Origin: Halichondria panicea
Lineage: Eukaryota > Porifera > Demospongiae > Suberitida > Halichondriidae
Reading direction: 5' to 3'
DNA length: 64,000 bases
Assembly (NCBI RefSeq): GCF_963675165.1
Contig: NC_087384.1
Span: 6,559,182 to 6,623,181, forward strand
Shown in pieces: positions 43,889 to 56,161 of this stretch. Both the position numbers and the translations under genes were made by a program. Each line of letters starts with the position of its first letter. Positions within the stretch are counted from its first letter, which is position 1. The notes under the pieces are model-generated. The model was not told the origin of the DNA and did not search any database. It saw nothing but the letters and a program-made list of their open reading frames with translations.

Positions 43889-46800
43889 TCAGTTTTCATG
43901 TACGGGCGGTTGAATAGTTTCGTAAGTGTTGGCATCCTCCCTCTGGAAGCTCAGTTGGTATGCCCCTTCCTGAGATGTCCCACCCCCTCCAAATGACAGC
44001 GACTCGTACTGATTGTCCTCATCGTTCTTCCTGATTGGCTCGTACTGTCCCTCTGAATTATTAGCCATGTCTGTCCCAGCGTCTCTTGTCTCAAAGGCCA
44101 GGTCTTGGTAGGCTGAGACTTCTTGTTCTTTGTAGGTCTTGGGAGGGATCAATGGCTGGTAGATCTTCTCACTGCTTTGCTGCCCAGGTTGAGTGATGGG
44201 TGGAGTAGCTATCGGTATCATTGGCTTCTTCTCTCTCTGTTTTTTGTTCGCTGAATTCTCATATCGTATATCCACCTCTTCTTTGTACTGCACATGTCTG
44301 TGTGATGTGTTGTTGCTTTGTGGACTGCCTTTCTCTTTGAGCTCTATATCTTCAGGAACATCGTACACAGGATCTGCAGTGCTGCAGCAAGTACATTAAG
44401 ACAGGAAATCATTCATGATGTTATGGTATATAGCTATGGAAATACCTAGTACATGCAAACAGTTTGAAAGAGTTGCCTTTCAGTACTAGGACTATAATTA
44501 TCAGTAGTACCTTTGTTGATCTTGAAGAGTCACTTGTTTGCTTGTTCTTCTCTTGTAACAACAACAACAGGTTATGCATGTTATCACAAGAGCCAGGACT
44601 ACCAGAAATGCTGATAGTGCTCCAGCCGACAAAGCAATTACAAAGTTGATTTGACTGCTGGAAACTTGGAGATCAGCTAGATCTATATAGCATTATAGAT
44701 ATTATCAGGAGCCCATAAATAAGAGAAGGAGCATTTCCATATATGCAGAGTCACTTAAGTGGTTGAATCCCTACACGTGTTATACACAATACAGGGCTGC
44801 GGTTTGCAAGCACTTAGTCGCTTCCAAACAAGGAAGTGCGGTTTCACCGGCAATTACGAGACGTGATCCCCGAGTGTACGTTGAAGTTAGCCGCTCCTTC
44901 TCTTATTTATGGGCTCCTGATATTATTTTGGCTACCATTACACCAATACAATCTTTCCACCCAGATCCTCCAAATTCTACACACCCTATTAAGCACCTGT
45001 TCTTGCATCAGAGCACGCGCTTCTTCCTTCACCAGCTTGATTAGTAGCTGAGATACAACACGTGTAGTTAGTGAATGGTTGGAGGTTGCTCACATCCACA
45101 CTACTGTTCATGGTTGTGCTGAGCCAGACATTGTTGAGGTTCTGTAAGCATGTTATCTGGTAGTACAGTAGTGTTCCATCAATGTTTAATGGTCTAGACC
45201 ATTCCAGTTTAAAGGATGTGCTGGTTGTTTCAGTGATACCAACATCAACTGGCCTTGTGGTGGTACTGTAAGGAGACACATCAAGCTAGAGTAAGTACAT
45301 TTTAACACACAGTCAGTTACCTGGTATTAATAAAGTAGATATATTCAGTTCTTCTGAGCAGTCGCTTTCCTGGTTTAAGTAAACTGCTGTCACACAACAT
45401 CCATACTCTGTGTATGGTGTCAGTCCGGTGACTGTAGCTATGGTAATTGATGTAGTTACAGTGTGCACAGCTGGTAGATCAGAGCAATAGGGACAGCTGG
45501 TGTGATAGCAGTACACATTGAAATGGTCCACTCCATCACTGTGTGTATTTGTCCAACGTAGCTGAAGTGACATCTGAAATACTTGGGTGACTATCAGCTG
45601 TGTGGGACTGCTAACAGGTGCCCCTATTTCATCACCTGTGTAATATATACGGTTATGAGATGCATACACTCAATATATTTACCATCTACTTGATACACAA
45701 ACAGCCCAGGTCTTCCCACATTGGACAAACTCTCCATGTGCAGTGTAGCACCAGTCAGTCCAACAGGTACTGTGAATGATCTATTCCCATCTCCTGCATT
45801 GAACCCGATCTGTGCGCCTGGTCCCCATTGGATATCTTCGTATAAAAAGCAAACAAAAGAATCCTGTCCATTTGTCATCAGAACTACTTGAAATGTATTC
45901 TGACGCATTGCATTATTGCAAAGGAAAGGATACACTTGATGCCATGTGGCGATAAGTATGGATGTTGGAAAGAACCTAGTTTCTCTGTATACATAGTCGT
46001 TCACCAGCAGGCTCACTTGCCATAAAGTGTAGGATCCCGACCCATTTACTGCTCTATAGTAAATTTCACCGCTACCGTTACAACGTATATCGATATCTTT
46101 CCAGAAAGGTATAATCAGTGGTGTCACATCAGTAAATGGTAGGGGTCTTGGACTGAAGGATGTGTATCCTTCATGAAAAGACAAAACTCCGTTCGTGTTT
46201 ACCTATATATTATAAAAGTTCAATTAACAATGAGTTAACATTTTGGGAACTTACAAATAGCTCGCTCTGATTTTCTCCAAAGAATGGAAACGGTTGTATC
46301 ACAACTGCCTTAGACGAACCATCATCTAGCATAGGCACTTGCTGATCATCACCACTTCCATAAGCCAATAAATCTGTTAAACCATAGATTAAAGAGTTAG
46401 AGGGATAGGAAACGGAGTGGTGCACGAGATGATTTTACATTGAATCTGCAGTGGAGCCTCGAAAAATATCCGCGTTACGAGGCTATTAAGCACATTTTTG
46501 TCGGGTAACTCCCAAAGCTGTGTTTCCTCGAGACATCATCTCTTTCAGCAATTTATAACACGCCTAGTCCATGAGCCACGTGTAGTACTTGCTAATGTCT
46601 GACCACACCCAGTAAAAAGAGACTTTCCAATAAAGTTATATGTTCCCAAGGCTGTTTCAAAGCTATTGGAACATATAACGTGTAAGCGTGCTGGTTATGA
46701 CTACTACAATAGGTATAGACCTTGAAATATAAGTGAGTTGCACGGACTAAGCACAGTTACTTGTAGTTTATTATGCACTGAGTGTAGAAATAGATATTGT

Positions 46801-47528
46801 TATGATGGCCTCGATTAAACCGCAGCGTAGCGCGGATGTTACTCAAGATACAAACCGTTTCCTATCCCTCTAACTCTTCAATCTATGGTTAAACAGATAT
46901 ACAAGATATTAGGGATCAACTGAAATAGTTCTTTGTATACCTAATTGTGCCTGACATGCAGTGCACTGAGTGACAATGCACATATCTTCTCCTGTTGAGC
47001 AGTCAGCACCATCCAAAATAGAACAACCAGTTAAATTTGACTCTCCTCCTCTGCATTGAAACTTGAGTGTACTGTTGTGACATTGTCTTTGATTGTCTAC
47101 GTATCCTAATATAAGTATACACTATAGTTATTATTTGCAACCAGCTTCTTAGCAAGAAATAGTTTTAGTAGTTTGCTTTACTCACCATGTCCACAGCCCA
47201 GCTGTTTGCACACTATTGCAGCTGCTTGGTTCATAGCGGATATGTCAACACAGACTCCACTCCATCTCCCAGCAACACACACCTCGGGAGTCCCATTGAA
47301 AGCACCTGTAACTTCCACCAATCGGATCTCTCCGTGGCTGCAGGACCTACATAACGTTTTAGTAAGCTTAAGATACTATGATGTAGACTCTAAACATAGT
47401 CTATGTAGCTATATGGTAATTTGGTACACATTGTAGCATGTATGATCAACTTAATTCACTGGACAACAAACAAATAAGAGGAATGTTGTAATTGTGAGGA
47501 TGAAGCAGAGCAACAGACTTTTAGCCAT
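43889..47528 (-). CDS. R9: type IIc receptor, SRCR + NIDO + 2 FN3 + TM + tail, possible frame lesion
   Basis: Same plan as R3: signal peptide at 47528 (an in-frame ATG lies at 47534); SRCR exons about 47340-47190 and 47105-46943; NIDO about 46372-46252 and 46202-45685; FN3-1 about 45640-45322; FN3-2 about 45268-44997; TM about 44665-44510; tail about 44387-43889 (YDVPEDIEL, YQPL, SAYQDL, YEPI-x8-YESL, YQLSF where others have YQPLSF, YETI, ending PPVHEN). At 45253-45266 it lacks one T present in R11, shifting frame at the start of FN3-2. A 509-base transposon lies in the SRCR-NIDO intron, and the usual MITE before the TM exon has an internal deletion. The donor before the signal-peptide intron reads TTAATTC on the plus strand where R3 has TTACTTC, losing GT. 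Confidence 0.65.
44703..44922. mobile_element. MITE-like element in R9 intron, internally deleted
   Basis: Same terminal repeats as the R3 element, but about 40-50 bases of the left interior are missing (aagagaaggagc joins directly to atttccatat). Confidence 0.76.
46378..46892. mobile_element. PIF/Harbinger-like MITE in R9 intron
   Basis: Element 46381-46889 with about 36-base terminal inverted repeats (accatagattaaagagttag) differing at one position, flanked by TAA at 46378-46380 and 46890-46892. The empty site is visible in R11 near 54630 (aatctgttaaacagat). A three-base TAA duplication fits PIF/Harbinger; a TTAA reading (piggyBac-like) is possible. No transposase. Confidence 0.8.
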
Positions 47529-47534
47529 AGGCAT

Positions 47535-48457
47535 ACTGATAGTGGTGGCCTTCTTTGTGTAGAGTTCAGATCTAAATTTGTAATTTGAACGGGAAGTGAC
47601 CTTTTTAAAAGGCTTTTATTTACTATCTATGGTTTTATGTGGCTATGCATGTGACTGTAGTGGTAGACATGCCCCCATTTAGCATAGTGATAATTATTCA
47701 TAGCTTAATTGTACTGTGGTTTTGCTAGGGACAACTGTTGCATGTGCAAGCACAGCACTGTACCATAGATAGTAAACCTTTACTATCTATGACTGTACAC
47801 AAAACAATACTAGTAAATCAAACTAATCACAGTTTTCACTGCAACTGTCCCCAGGCTATATAGACCTCAGTACTAGTATACCTTTCAGTTTGCTAAGAAT
47901 CACAACAACTAGTACAGCTGCGATACGCCATTACCTAGACTGAGGCCGATCATTGTAGCTATTGTGCATGTGTACATAATATCGTAAAAACATCAAACAT
48001 AATTATATACTTTCACAAGCTCGTCTTAAAGCCCCTCCTCAAAATACACCACCACCTCCAAATGACAGTGGCTCGTACTGCCCTTTTCTGACAGTTTCTG
48101 CACTGATCCTTGAAGTTTATTTTGGTAACGTACTTCTAGCTCTATAGGGTGGTGATCTAGTTACTTGCAGGGGATAGAGAATATTGTGGACACAGCCCCA
48201 GGATTTATAGTATAAGTCAGTTACACCCACTAATCAATAAAGCACATACATTGTCAAAGAGTTCACTGACATCATGGCAGTTTGTGATCTTATTGGTTTA
48301 CAGTTGTGGCATCAAAATACAGCAAACCAACGCATGTGGAACAATAAAAGAGTGTACAAAAAAAACACCACTCAAGCATATGCAACACACACACACAGAA
48401 CAAATATTCATATAGTAATAATAATTAATATAGTCAACAAAAGTCATAGTTCATTTC
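47535..48457. other. R9-R10 intergenic, copy of the R3 flank
   Basis: Matches 16850-17725 and 55280-56161 over most of its length, with an extra piece around 47760-47830. A decayed tail fragment lies at about 48010-48125 (YEPLSFGGGG-like on the minus strand). No gene seen. Confidence 0.65.
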
Positions 48458-51400
48458 TCATGTACGGGTGGTGGTGGTTTGAATGGTTTCGTAAGTGTTG
48501 TCGTCCTCCCTCTGGAAGCTCAGTGGTTGGTACGCCCCCTCCTCCTGAGATGCCACACCCCCTCCAAACGACAGTGGCTCGTACTGATTGTTCTCATCAT
48601 TCTTCCTGATTGGCTCGTACTGTCCCTCTGAATTATTAGCCACGTCTGTCCCAGCGTCTCTTGTCTCAAAGGCCAGGTCTTGATAGGCTGAGACTTCTTG
48701 TTCTTTGTAGGTCTTGGGAGGGATCAATGGCTGGTAGATCTTCTCACTGCTTTGCTGCCCAGGTTGAGTGATGGATGGACTAGCTATCAACATCATTGGC
48801 TTTTCCTCTTTTTGTTTTTTGTTCGTTGCAGTCCCTCCACTCGAAGCAAGCACTGGTTTCTCATATCTTAGCTCCACCTCTTCTTTGTACACGTGTCTGT
48901 GTGATGTGTCGTTGTTTTGTGGAGCAGTTTTCAATGTACTGCCTTTCTCTTTGAGCTCTATATCTTCAGGAACCTCGTACACTGGATCTGCAGTGCTGCA
49001 GCGCAATTTACAATGTTAAGCTACATATCTTAGGTAAAACGATGAGTACATGTAACTCTAGTACTCGTAATTGCTCCCCTCATGGAAATGAAAAAGGTTA
49101 TACCTTTCGTACTATAGGGCTGTATACACAATCACTCAACTAAAATAATGGTGGATCAAAGTTTGCAATGGGTATTACCTTTGTTGACCTTGAAGAGTCA
49201 CTTGTTTGCTCGTTCTTCTCTTGTAACAACAACAACAGGTTATGCATGTTATCACAATACACAGAAGTAGCAACACTGCTAGCAGTGCTCCAGCAGACAC
49301 TGCTGTCACCAGGTTGCTTCCAGATTGTGGTTGTTCTGTATAGTGAATAATAACTATAATCAATGTATCGTTGTCATGACTGCTATAAATACTGGTACGA
49401 TATGTACCCTTTTAATCATTATACATATCGTACCAGTATTTATAGCAGTCATGACAACGATACATTGATGTAGTCCAACGCCCACAGAGTTCCCTGCTGA
49501 AACACAGCAAGTGTAGTTGGTGTTGGCATTAAGACCAGACACTTCCACAGAGGTATTGTATGCTCGTTGTATCTCTGCATTGTGGTGTGCTGATGTGCAG
49601 TTGATACTGTAGAACAGGATAGCTTGCCCATAGCTCTCAGCTGGCTCTGTCCAAGTCAGCGTGATACCGTTAGTGTAGGCCGAAACTATGGCAACTTCTT
49701 GTGGTTCAGTAGGAGAACCTGTATAGAAAGATAAATTAGCTTGTTCACACTGTATCAACATACCTCGCTCTGTCCTTGCATCCACACAAGTTTGATTTCC
49801 TTCACCAGCTTCATTAGTAGCAGAGATGCAGCAAGTGTAGTTGGTCAATTCTTGGAGGTTGCTCACAGTCTCTAGTCCATCAGCAGTGGTATTCAAGCTC
49901 ACAATAGTTCCATTAGCTTGCAGGCATGATATGGTGTAGTGGGAGATAGTGCCATTGGCTGGTTGTGGCGGGGACCACTCCAGTTGGATGGACTTATATG
50001 TGACTTCAATGACGTTGACAGCCAGAGGGGCAGTAGGGAGATCTGGGATTATTATAGTGTACCAACAATTATTGCATAATGTTAGAACACATGGAATACC
50101 TGGAGCAGTTGTAGCATTCACGCAACTTGGGAAACTACTATACCAGCTGGCGACGTTCACTGTGACACAGCATTCGTATCTTGTGAACACACTCAGTCCA
50201 GTAATGTTAACAGCTGTTTCTGTGATGCTGTATATATATCTAGAGCTGACTCTAGGTCTAGTCTGTGTCCCACACACCACATAATATTCACCGTATCGTT
50301 CATAGATTTGTTTTGGCTCCAGCCACTCAATTAGCAGTGACGTTTGTCCTGAAGGCTTGACTGTCACGTTTCTTGGAGGGCTGGGGGTAGCTGTAATTTA
50401 ATAATAATAAAAAGGAATCTCACAAGAAATAAAGAGCACTCACGTCCATAAACATAGCTAGCAGGACCTACTCCAGCACTGTTGTTACCAGAAACAAGGC
50501 AATAGAAGAAGCAAGAATTGAAATTATCATTATCATAAGGATCGTGGAATGTCACATTCAATGAATGACTTGGAGTCTCTTCCACAAAAGAATAAGGCCT
50601 ATTACACGATATATCATCAGAACAGATAATTCGGTATCCATCCACATTGGTGCAGTTGCCCATGTCTGGAGGTAACCAGGACACTTGAATGGAGGACGAG
50701 TCAATGAAAGTGATCTCGACATTTGTTGGCCTTTTAGGGGCTAATGGAAAAGAAACATAATTTTTGGGTCCATGGGATGTATTCAACACATGACTTACTT
50801 GAATAACAAGACACTCCGGCCCCAACGTAGTTGCCACAGTTACTTGAATAGTATAATGTCACAGAACAGTTGCTCAGTGTAGCTTCATCTCCAGTGCAGT
50901 TGACTTCATTGATATCAAATAGAATATACTCCTGATAACTATGGCCTGTTACTAAGCGTCCTGTGTAATGCAAGGGAAAGATATTTTAGCCGAGATCTAA
51001 TGCTAGAAAACTGAGTTCAATGCTTAATCACTGACATCAACTAGATTTATAGCAATGGACGTATCAGTTGATAATCCTACCAACATACCTCCTTGCTGAC
51101 AAAACCCCAGCTCTCGACACACCACTCGAGTCTCTTCAATTCCCCAGGTGTCTTGACATGGAGTGCGCCAGTATCTACCATCACAAATATCCACTCTCCC
51201 CTCTCTGGAGCTGGGTCCATCTGCTAACCTAACCTCTCCTTCTCTTCCAAAGCAATAGATTGCCCTGTAATGATGCAGATAGACCTATGTAAAGCTGACG
51301 TAAACTACATAAGAATTGATGGAGGATCGATCATCTATTATTTGCTCACTAGTCTAGATCTACTAGACTAGGTACGTAGCCTATGATTCTAGCTTACCTC

Positions 51401-51480
51401 ACTACTGGACAGCAAGCAAATAGTATGACTATGAGGAAGGTTGTAACTGTAATACAGCAAGGCAGCACCCTCCCAGCCAT
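48458..51480 (-). CDS. R10: type I receptor, SRCR + 4 FN3 + TM + tail
   Basis: Signal peptide MAGRVLPCCITVTTFLIVIL; SRCR exons about 51245-51090 and 50961-50800; FN3 exons about 50740-50445, 50392-50102, 50043-49765 and 49721-49440; TM about 49337-49178 (VSAGALLAVLLLLCIVITCI then TCCCCYKRR); tail about 48998-48458 (YEVPEDIEL, YEKPVL, YQPLIPP, SAYQDL, YEPI-x8-YEPL, YQPL, YETI, ending TTTTRT). FN3-1 and FN3-2 are close to R1. The donor side of the FN3-4 exon lies in one arm of a 46-base palindrome (49361-49467). No frame lesion noticed. Confidence 0.82.
49361..49467. repeat. Perfect 46-base inverted repeat at an exon edge of R10
   Basis: Arms 49361-49406 and 49422-49467, 15-base loop. The right arm is the normal end of the FN3-4 exon with its donor; the left arm is an inverted copy in the next intron, absent at the matching place in R2 (10425-10500). 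Confidence 0.9.
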
Positions 51481-51554
51481 GGTTGTTGCTTTGTGCTAGA
51501 TGTGTAACTAGACTATTGATGGGATTATGACCAGCTAATGATAGAATGCAACCA

Positions 51555-51631
51555 CTTTATATAGGCCAAAGTACCATAACAAAATGAATATCGTTATTAA
51601 ATATTCATAACCACAATAATGAATATCATTA
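51555..51631 (-). promoter_or_regulatory. R10 promoter: TATA box and upstream box
   Basis: Minus-strand TATATAAAG at 51555-51563, about 75-83 bases before the ATG, and TAATGATATTCAT at 51619-51631; same order as R4. Confidence 0.5.
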
Positions 51632-51664
51632 ACAGTACATACAATACACCCACCACTATCACTA

Positions 51665-51860
51665 CATTATTACTGTGTCTCCATACAATGTCAATGACTG
51701 GTAAGGGTTCTCCTCCTGCTTCCTCACCAATGCTTGATAGTGGCCCTCCTCTGAGGTACTCTCTGACTGCACTACTGCACTGCTCGTTAAAGTTTGTCCA
51801 GGACCACTAATGCACGTAGATATCGGCTGATAATCGCTGGGCTCTTCACGCTTCATCACT
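51665..51860 (-). pseudogene. Remnant of the end of an R13-type tail exon
   Basis: Minus strand reads KREEPSDYQPISTCISGPGQ, then SEEGHYQALVRKQEENPYQS, closely matching the last part of the R13 tail (59343-59520), including the YQAL-x8-YQSL pair. No upstream exon remains; R11, the next gene, has the common tail instead. Confidence 0.8.
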
Positions 51861-52076
51861 ACACTATAATTATGTCCTGAAACTTGAATCAGTGTTCAGA
51901 ACAGAGCGGCTTCATATCCTACTCATATTATTATGTATTACTACAGTAATCAGAAATATGGCATGTTTACATGTACACTGAGTAAAAAAAACATTCCGAG
52001 TAGATCATAACAAAGCATGACAGGAAGCAATACATATAACATAACAGTCATGCAATTCTTATGTACAAAGAGTCAT

Positions 52077-55000
52077 TCAATTCTCATGTACGGGCGGTTG
52101 AATAGTTTCATAAGGGTTGTCGTCCTCCCTCTGGAAGCTCAGTGGTTGGTACGCCCCTTCCTGAGATGTCCCACCCCCTCCAAATGACAGCAACTCGTAC
52201 TGATTGTCCTCATCGTTATTCCTGATGGGCTCGTACTGTCCCTCTGAATTATTAGCCATGTCTGTCCCAGCGTCTCTTGTTGCAAAGGCCAGGTCTTGGT
52301 AGGCTGAGACTTCTTGTTTTTTGTAAGTCTTGGGGGGGATCAATGGTTGGTAGATCTTCTCACTATTTTGCTGCCCAGGTTGAGTGATGGGTGGAGTAGC
52401 TATCGGCATCATTGGCTTCTTCTCTCTCTGTTTTTTGTTTGCTGAATTCTCATATCGTATATCCACCTCTTCTTTGTACTGCACATGTCTGTGTGATGTG
52501 TTGTTGCTTTGTGGACTGCCTTTCTCTTTGAGCTCTATATCTTCAGGAACATCGTACACAGGATCTACAGTGCTGCAGCAAGTACATTAAGACAGGCAAT
52601 CATTCATGATGTTATGGATACCACTATAGCTATGGAAATACCTACATGCAAACAGTTTGAAAGAGTTGCCTTTCAGTACTAGGATTATAATTATCAGTAG
52701 TACCTTTGTTGACCTTGAAGAGTCACTTGTTTGCTTGTTCTTCTCTTGTAACAACAACAACAGGTTATGCATGTTATCACAAGAGCCAGGACTACCAGAA
52801 ATGCTGATAGTGCTCCAGCCGACAAAGCAATTACAAAGTTGATTTGACTGCTGGAAACTTGGAGATCAGCTAGATCTATATAGCATTAGATATTATCAGG
52901 AGCCCATAAATAAGAGAAGGAGCGGCTGACTACGGGGATCACGTTACGTAAGTGGTTACGACCGCATTTCCATATATGCAGATCACTTAAGTGGTTGAAT
53001 CCCTACACGTGTTATACACAATACAGGGCTGCGGTTTGCAAGCACTTAGTCGCTTCCAAACAAGGAAGTGCGGTTTCACCGGCAATTACGAGACATGATC
53101 CCCGAGTATACGTTGAAATTAGCCGCTCCTTCTCTTATTTATGGGCTCCTGATATTATTTTGGCTACTATTACACCAATACAATCTTTCCACCCAGATCC
53201 TACAAATTCTACACACCCTATTAAGCACCTGTTCTTGCATCAGAGCACGCGCTTCTTCCTTCACCAGCTTGATTAGTAGCTGAGATACAACACGTGTAGT
53301 TAGTGAATGGTTGGAGGTTGCTCACATCCACACTACTGTTCATGGTTGTGCTGAGCCAGACATTGTTGAGGTTCTGTAAGCATGTTATCTGGTAGTACAG
53401 TAGTGTTCCATCAATGTGTAATGGTCTAGACCATTCCAGTTTAAATGATGTGCTGGTTGTTTCAGTGATACCAACATCAACTGGCCTTGTTGGTGGTACT
53501 GTAAGGAGACACATCAAGCTAGAGTAAGTACATTTTAACACACAGTCAGTTACCTGGTATTAATAAAGTAGATATATTCAGTTCTTCTGAGCAGTCGCTT
53601 TCCTGGTTTAAGTAAACTGCTGTCACACAACATTCATACTCTGTGTATGGTGTCAGTCCGGTGACCGTAGCTATGGTACTTGATGTAGTTACAGTGTGCA
53701 CAGCTGGTAGATGAGAGCAATAGGGACAGCTGGTGTGATAGCAGTACACATTGAAATGGTCCACTCCATCACTGTGTGTATTTGTCCAACGTAGCTGAAG
53801 TGACATCTGAAATACTTGTGTGACTATCAGCTGTGTGGGACTGCTAGCAAGTGCCCCTATTTCATCACCTGTGTAACGAATGTGGGATTATAAATGGTTA
53901 TGAGATGTCAGTATACACGTACACAATATACTTACCGTCTACTTGATACACAAACAGCCCGGGTCTTCCCACATTGGACAAACTCTCCATGTACAGTGTA
54001 GCACCAGTCAGTCCACCAGGTACAGTGAATGATCTGTTCCCATCTCCTGCATTGAATCCAATCTGTGCGCCTGGCCCCCATTGAATATCTTCATATAAAA
54101 AGCAAGCAAAAGAATCTTGTCCATTCGTCATCAAAACTACTTGAAATGTATTCTGTTGATGCATTGCATTATAGCAATTGAAAGGATAAACTTGATGCCA
54201 TGTAGCGATAAATATGGATGTTGGAAAGAACCTAGTTTCTCTGTATACGTAGTCGTTCACCAGTAGGCTTGCTTGGTAGGATCCGGACACATTTACTGCT
54301 CTATAGTAAATTTCACCGCTACCGTTACAACTTATATGGATATCTCTCCAGAAAGGTATAATCAGTGGTGTCACACCAGTAAATGGTAGGGGTCTTGGAC
54401 TGAAGGATCTGTATCCTTCATGAAAAGACAAAACTCCATTCGTGTTTACCTATAATATTTTTAAAAGTTCAATTAACAATGAGTTAACATTTTGGGAACT
54501 TACAAATAGCTCGCTCTGATTTTCTCCAAAGAATGGAAACGGTTGTATCACAACTGCCTCAGACGAACCATCATCTAGCATAGGCACTTGCTGATCACGA
54601 TCATCACCACTTCCATAAGCCAATAAATCTGTTAAACAGATATATACATGCAAGATATTAGGGATCAACTGAAATAGTTCTTCTTAGTACCTAATTGTGC
54701 CTGACATGAAGTGCACTGAGTGACAATACACATATCTTCTCCTGTTGAGCAGTCAGCACCATTCAAAATAGAACAACCAGTTAAATTTGACTCTCCTCCT
54801 CTGCATTGAAACTTGAGTGTACTGTTGTGACATTGTCTTTGATCGTCTACGTATCCTATACACTATAGTTATTATTTGCAACCAGCTTCTTAGCAAGAAA
54901 TAGTTTTAGTTGTTTGCTTTACTCACCATGTCCACAGCCCAGCTGTTTGCACACTATTGCAGCTGCTTGGTTCATAGCAGACATGTCAGCACAGACTCCA

Positions 55001-55268
55001 CTCCATCTCCCAGCAACACACACCTCGGGAGTCCCATTGAAAGCACCTGTAACTTCCACCAATTGGATCTCTCCGTGGCTGCAGGACCTACATAACGTTT
55101 TAGTAAGCTTAAGATACTATGATGTAGACTCTAAACAAGTCTATGTAGCTATATGGTAATTTGGTACACATTGTAGCATGCATGATCAACTTACTTCACT
55201 GGACAACAAACAAATAAGAGGAATGTTGTAATTGTGAGGATGAAGCAGAGCAGCAGACTTTTAGCCAT
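52077..55268 (-). CDS. R11: type IIc receptor, SRCR + NIDO + 2 FN3 + TM + tail
   Basis: Signal peptide MAKSLLLCFILTITTFLLFV; SRCR exons about 55085-54930 and 54857-54695; NIDO about 54628-54504 (DDGSSEAVVIQPFPFFGENQ) and 54450-53938 (IQWGPGAQIGFNAGDGNRS, VGRPGLFVYQVDG); FN3-1 about 53870-53553; FN3-2 about 53502-53229; TM about 52870-52704; tail about 52578-52077. The tail is almost identical to R3, sharing its unusual SEKIYQPLIPPKTYKKQE and YEPI-x8-YELL, but ends VHEN rather than VNEN. The R3 tail-TM region and this one are therefore recent copies. The intron before the TM exon holds the shared MITE. No frame lesion noticed. Confidence 0.8.
52894..53154. mobile_element. MITE-like element in R11 intron
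   Basis: Same element and position as in R3, R8 and R9, with intact 34-base terminal inverted repeats. Confidence 0.78.
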
Positions 55269-55274
55269 AGGCAT

Positions 55275-56161
55275 ACTGATAGTGGTGGCCTTCTTTGTGT
55301 GTAGAGTTCAGATCTAAATTTGTAATTTGAACGGGAAGTGACCTTTTTAAAAGGCTTTTATTTACTATCTATGGCTTTATGTGGCTATGCATGTGACTGT
55401 AGTGGTAGACATGTAATTCCAGTACCTCCCTATTTAGCATAGTGATAATTATTCATAGCTTAATTGTACTGTGGTTTTGCTAGGGACAACTGTTGTGCAA
55501 ACACAGCACTGTACTGTCCTCAGGCTATATAGACCTCAGTACTAGTATACCTTTCACTTTGCTAAGATTACAACGACTTAGTAGATTTACAGCTGCGATA
55601 GGCCCTAGCTTGCCTAGACTGAGACTGATCATTGTATTGTGCATGTGTACATGTACATAATATCTTAAAAACATCAAACATAATAAATTTATTATATAGT
55701 TTTGTCTCATCTTGAAGCCCCTCTTTAAGATACACCATGCACCACCTCCAAATGACAGTGGCTCGTATACTGCCCTTTCTGACAGTTTCTGCACTGATCC
55801 TTGAAGTTTATTTTGGTAACGTACTTCTAGCTCTATAGGGTGGTGATCTAGTTACTTGCAGGGGATAGAGAATATTGTAGACATAGCCCAAGTTTTATAG
55901 CATAAGTCAGATACACCCACTAATCAATAAAGCACATAATTATAATATAGACAGTCACATTATAAGAGTTCACTGACATCATGGCAGTTTGTGATCCTAT
56001 TGGTTTACAGTTGTGGCATCAAAATCCAGCAAACCAACACATGTGGAACAATAAAAGAGTGTACACACAAAAAAACACCACTCAAACATCAATGCAACAC
56101 ACACACACAGAACAAATTTTCATATAGTATTATTATTATAGTCAAAGTCATAGTTCATTTC
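55275..56161. other. R11-R12 intergenic, copy of the R3 flank
   Basis: Nearly colinear with 16850-17725, including the decayed tail at about 55690-55800 (minus strand KLSERAVYEPLSFGGGA before leaving register). No gene seen. Confidence 0.68.
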
